Source of the DNA: Microbacterium sp. EYE_78
GTDB taxonomy: Bacteria > Actinomycetota > Actinomycetes > Actinomycetales > Microbacteriaceae
Reading direction: 5' to 3'
Assembly (NCBI RefSeq): GCF_023149035.1
Contig: NZ_JAHXMY010000002.1
Span: 496,001 to 560,000, forward strand
DNA: 64,000 nucleotides
A model generated the notes under the pieces. The model was not told where the DNA came from. It saw only the letters and a program-made list of their open reading frames with translations, and searched no databases. Positions 62,444 to 64,000 of the stretch are shown piece by piece (the stretch's first letter is position 1; each line of letters starts with the position of its first letter). Made by a program: the position numbers and the translations under genes.

Positions 62444-62485
62444 GCCCCCGGATCGGCTGCTCATTGCGAGCACCGTGCCGGGGGC
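62444..62485 (+). terminator. Terminator after nrdF
   Basis: GCCCCCGG (62444-62451) pairs with CCGGGGGC (62478-62485). The 26-nt loop holds a smaller hairpin, GCTC/GAGC. CTTCG follows instead of a T-run. Confidence 0.6.
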
Positions 62486-62563
62486 TTCGTCGTCCCAGAC
62501 GATCGGGCCGCTCCGCATGACGCCGGAGGTCGGTGCGCGGCCCTCGGGTGGGTGCACGGCTCC

Positions 62564-62569
62564 TAGCCT
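62564..62569 (+). promoter_or_regulatory. -10 box TAGCCT, leaderless selO promoter
   Basis: TAGCCT ends 6 nt before the ATG at 62576. Confidence 0.5.
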
Positions 62570-62575
62570 GGGACC

Positions 62576-64000
62576 ATGAGCGCTCCCACACGGACAGGAG
62601 TCCGCCTGCACGCCCGGTTCGCGCACGATCTGCCCGAGCTCGCGGTGCCGTGGCAGGCGGAGCGGTTCCCCGACGCACGGATCCTCGTGCGCAACGACCC
62701 CCTGGCGCGGGAGCTCGGCATCGACCCCGACTTCCTCCGCACCGAGGCCGGGCTCGGCTTCCTCACCGGCGCGGCGCTGCCCGAGGGGGCCGTCCCCGTC
62801 GCGCAGGCATACGCGGGGCACCAGTTCGGCGGGCTGTCCCCGCGCCTCGGGGACGGCCGTGCGCTGCTCCTCGGCGAGGTGACGACCCCGCAGGGTGAGC
62901 TCCGCGACATCCATCTGAAGGGGTCCGGGCCCACGCCCTTCGCCCGCGCCGGCGACGGATTCGCCGCTGTCGGGCCCATGCTCCGCGAATACGTCATCAG
63001 CGAAGCGATGCACGCGCTCGGCATCCCCACGACGCGCTCGCTCGCCGTCGTCGCCACCGGGCGCACCGTCCAGCGCGACGAGCCGCTCCCGGGGGCCGTC
63101 CTGACGCGCGTCGCGCGGAGCCACCTGCGCGTCGGCAGCTTCACCTATGCGCGGCTCTCAGACGACCCGCAGCTGGTCGGGCGCCTCGCGGACGTCGCCA
63201 TCCGCCGCCACCATCCTGAGGCGGCCGACGCCGAGAACCCCGCGCTCGCACTGCTGCAGGCGGTCACGGCCGCGCAGGCCGAGCTCATCGCGCGCTGGGT
63301 GCTGGTCGGGTTCGTCCACGGTGTCATGAACACCGACAACATGACCATCTCGGGGGAGGCGATCGATTACGGCCCGTGCGCGTTCCTGGACGTCTTCGAT
63401 CCGTCGACGTCGTTCAGCTCGATCGACCGCGGCGGCCGCTACGCGTTCGGCAACCAGCCGGGCATCGGCCAGTGGAACCTCGCGCGTCTGGCAGAGGCGC
63501 TGCTGCCCCTGATCGACGCCGACAGCACGCGCGCGATCGAAGCGGCCGAGCTCGTGCTCACCGCGGAGTACACGGAGCGCTATCAGGCGACCTGGCGTGA
63601 GGGGATGCGCGCGAAGCTCGGCCTCCCGGCGTCGGTCGACGCTGCGACGGTCTCGGCGGTGGCATCCGGGTTCCTGGGACTGCTCGAAGCGCAGCAGGCG
63701 GACTACACCTCGTCCTTCCGGGCGTTGGCGGCGGTGGCCCGGGGCGAGTTCCGCCCTCCGACCGTCGTCGATTCCCTCGCCCTCGCCCCGTGGGTCGCGC
63801 GGTGGCGGGACCTGGCGCCGGATGCCGCGCTGATCGAGCGCACGAACCCCGTCTACATCCCACGCAACGCCCTCGTCGAAGAGGCGCTGACGGCGGCCGA
63901 AGCCGGCGACATCGCACCCCTCCACGGACTGCTCGACGCGGTGACCGATCCGTATGTCGCGCGGCCCGGGCTCGAGCGCTACGCGGACGCCCCCGCGGGC
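62576..64000 (+). CDS. selO: SelO/YdiU protein adenylyltransferase (3' end cut by window)
   Basis: 475 residues are visible, close to the family's full length of about 480-490, and the frame is open at the window edge. SelO is a pseudokinase-fold enzyme that transfers AMP to Ser/Thr/Tyr of redox proteins. Family stretches are [25 protein letters not shown] near 80, [17 protein letters not shown] near 112 (ATP-binding), [24 protein letters not shown] near 137, and [25 protein letters not shown] near 250, where the metal-binding Asn/Asp lie. [23 protein letters not shown] follows. Confidence 0.95.
   Translation, partial: MSAPTRTGVRLHARFAHDLPELAVPWQAERFPDARILVRNDPLARELGIDPDFLRTEAGLGFLTGAALPEGAVPVAQAYAGHQFGGLSPRLGDGRALLLGEVTTPQGELRDIHLKGSGPTPFARAGDGFAAVGPMLREYVISEAMHALGIPTTRSLAVVATGRTVQRDEPLPGAVLTRVARSHLRVGSFTYARLSDDPQLVGRLADVAIRRHHPEAADAENPALALLQAVTAAQAELIARWVLVGFVHGVMNTDNMTISGEAIDYGPCAFLDVFDPSTSFSSIDRGGRYAFGNQPGIGQWNLARLAEALLPLIDADSTRAIEAAELVLTAEYTERYQATWREGMRAKLGLPASVDAATVSAVASGFLGLLEAQQADYTSSFRALAAVARGEFRPPTVVDSLALAPWVARWRDLAPDAALIERTNPVYIPRNALVEEALTAAEAGDIAPLHGLLDAVTDPYVARPGLERYADAPAG

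Overview
The window is 64 kb of very GC-rich DNA, roughly 70% by eye, with almost no spare sequence. It codes for an ordinary set of actinobacterial chromosomal genes. Several features point to Actinomycetota and most likely Microbacteriaceae, perhaps Microbacterium: an Lsr2 nucleoid protein, a LysG/LysE pair, a galU-acetyltransferase-GlpR-like block, a class Ib nrdHIEF operon, the DUF485-ActP pair, and many promoters that place a TAnnnT -10 box 6-7 nt before the start codon, which implies leaderless mRNAs. The genus is an inference from gene content only. There is one tRNA, and I see no rRNA, IS element, prophage or CRISPR array.

Layout from left to right. 1-3730: a heterodimeric ABC exporter, the first subunit cut by the window edge. 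3794-8919: a divergent response regulator and sensor kinase, three coupled membrane-anchored proteins of one type, and an opposing membrane protein. 8986-14669: a tripartite tricarboxylate transporter (tctCBA, minus strand) divergent from its probable CitA/DctB-type kinase and response regulator. 14673-19489: a DHFR-like reductase and TetR regulator sharing two clear operators, an SRPBCC protein, an orphan ParA-like ATPase with an acidic tail, and two small conserved proteins. 19604-24573: lysG/lysE, lsr2, and a RamA-like regulator divergent from DUF485-actP. 24670-29237: an alkyltransferase-like protein with Ala at the catalytic Cys, divergent from a 1238-residue SF1 helicase-like protein that has lost both Walker motifs, followed by a 58-residue protein.

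29244-33456: mscL, an FmdB zinc ribbon, 5-FTHF cyclo-ligase, galU, a GNAT acetyltransferase, a GlpR-like membrane protein, and tRNA-Ala(CGC) with a textbook terminator. 33475-39888: leucine/valine dehydrogenase, a methyltransferase, a YbaK protein, a UBP zinc-finger protein, a cyclic-nucleotide-binding flavoprotein, and an NhaA antiporter fused to a DsbA-like domain. 39944-46271: a sugar ABC uptake operon with a debranching-type glycosidase and a divergent LacI regulator. 46387-53203: histidine utilisation (IclR regulator, hutHUI, and hutG on the other strand coupled to sixA). 53206-58154: DUF445, acyl-CoA dehydrogenase, hydrolase, a small conserved protein and an MFS permease. 58611-62429: nrdHIEF. 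62576-64000: selO, cut by the right edge.

The most unusual signals are four. First, the catalytically altered alkyltransferase-like/helicase-like pair at 24.7-29.2 kb. Second, repeat sequence in and around the hut genes, both as dispersed near-palindromes and as in-frame duplications. Third, short tandem duplications whose unit is a multiple of three at gene edges across the window. Fourth, the combination of a thioredoxin-reductase-like flavoprotein lacking CxxC with a UBP zinc finger and an NhaA-DsbA fusion. None of these was tested by a search; all readings are from the sequence alone.
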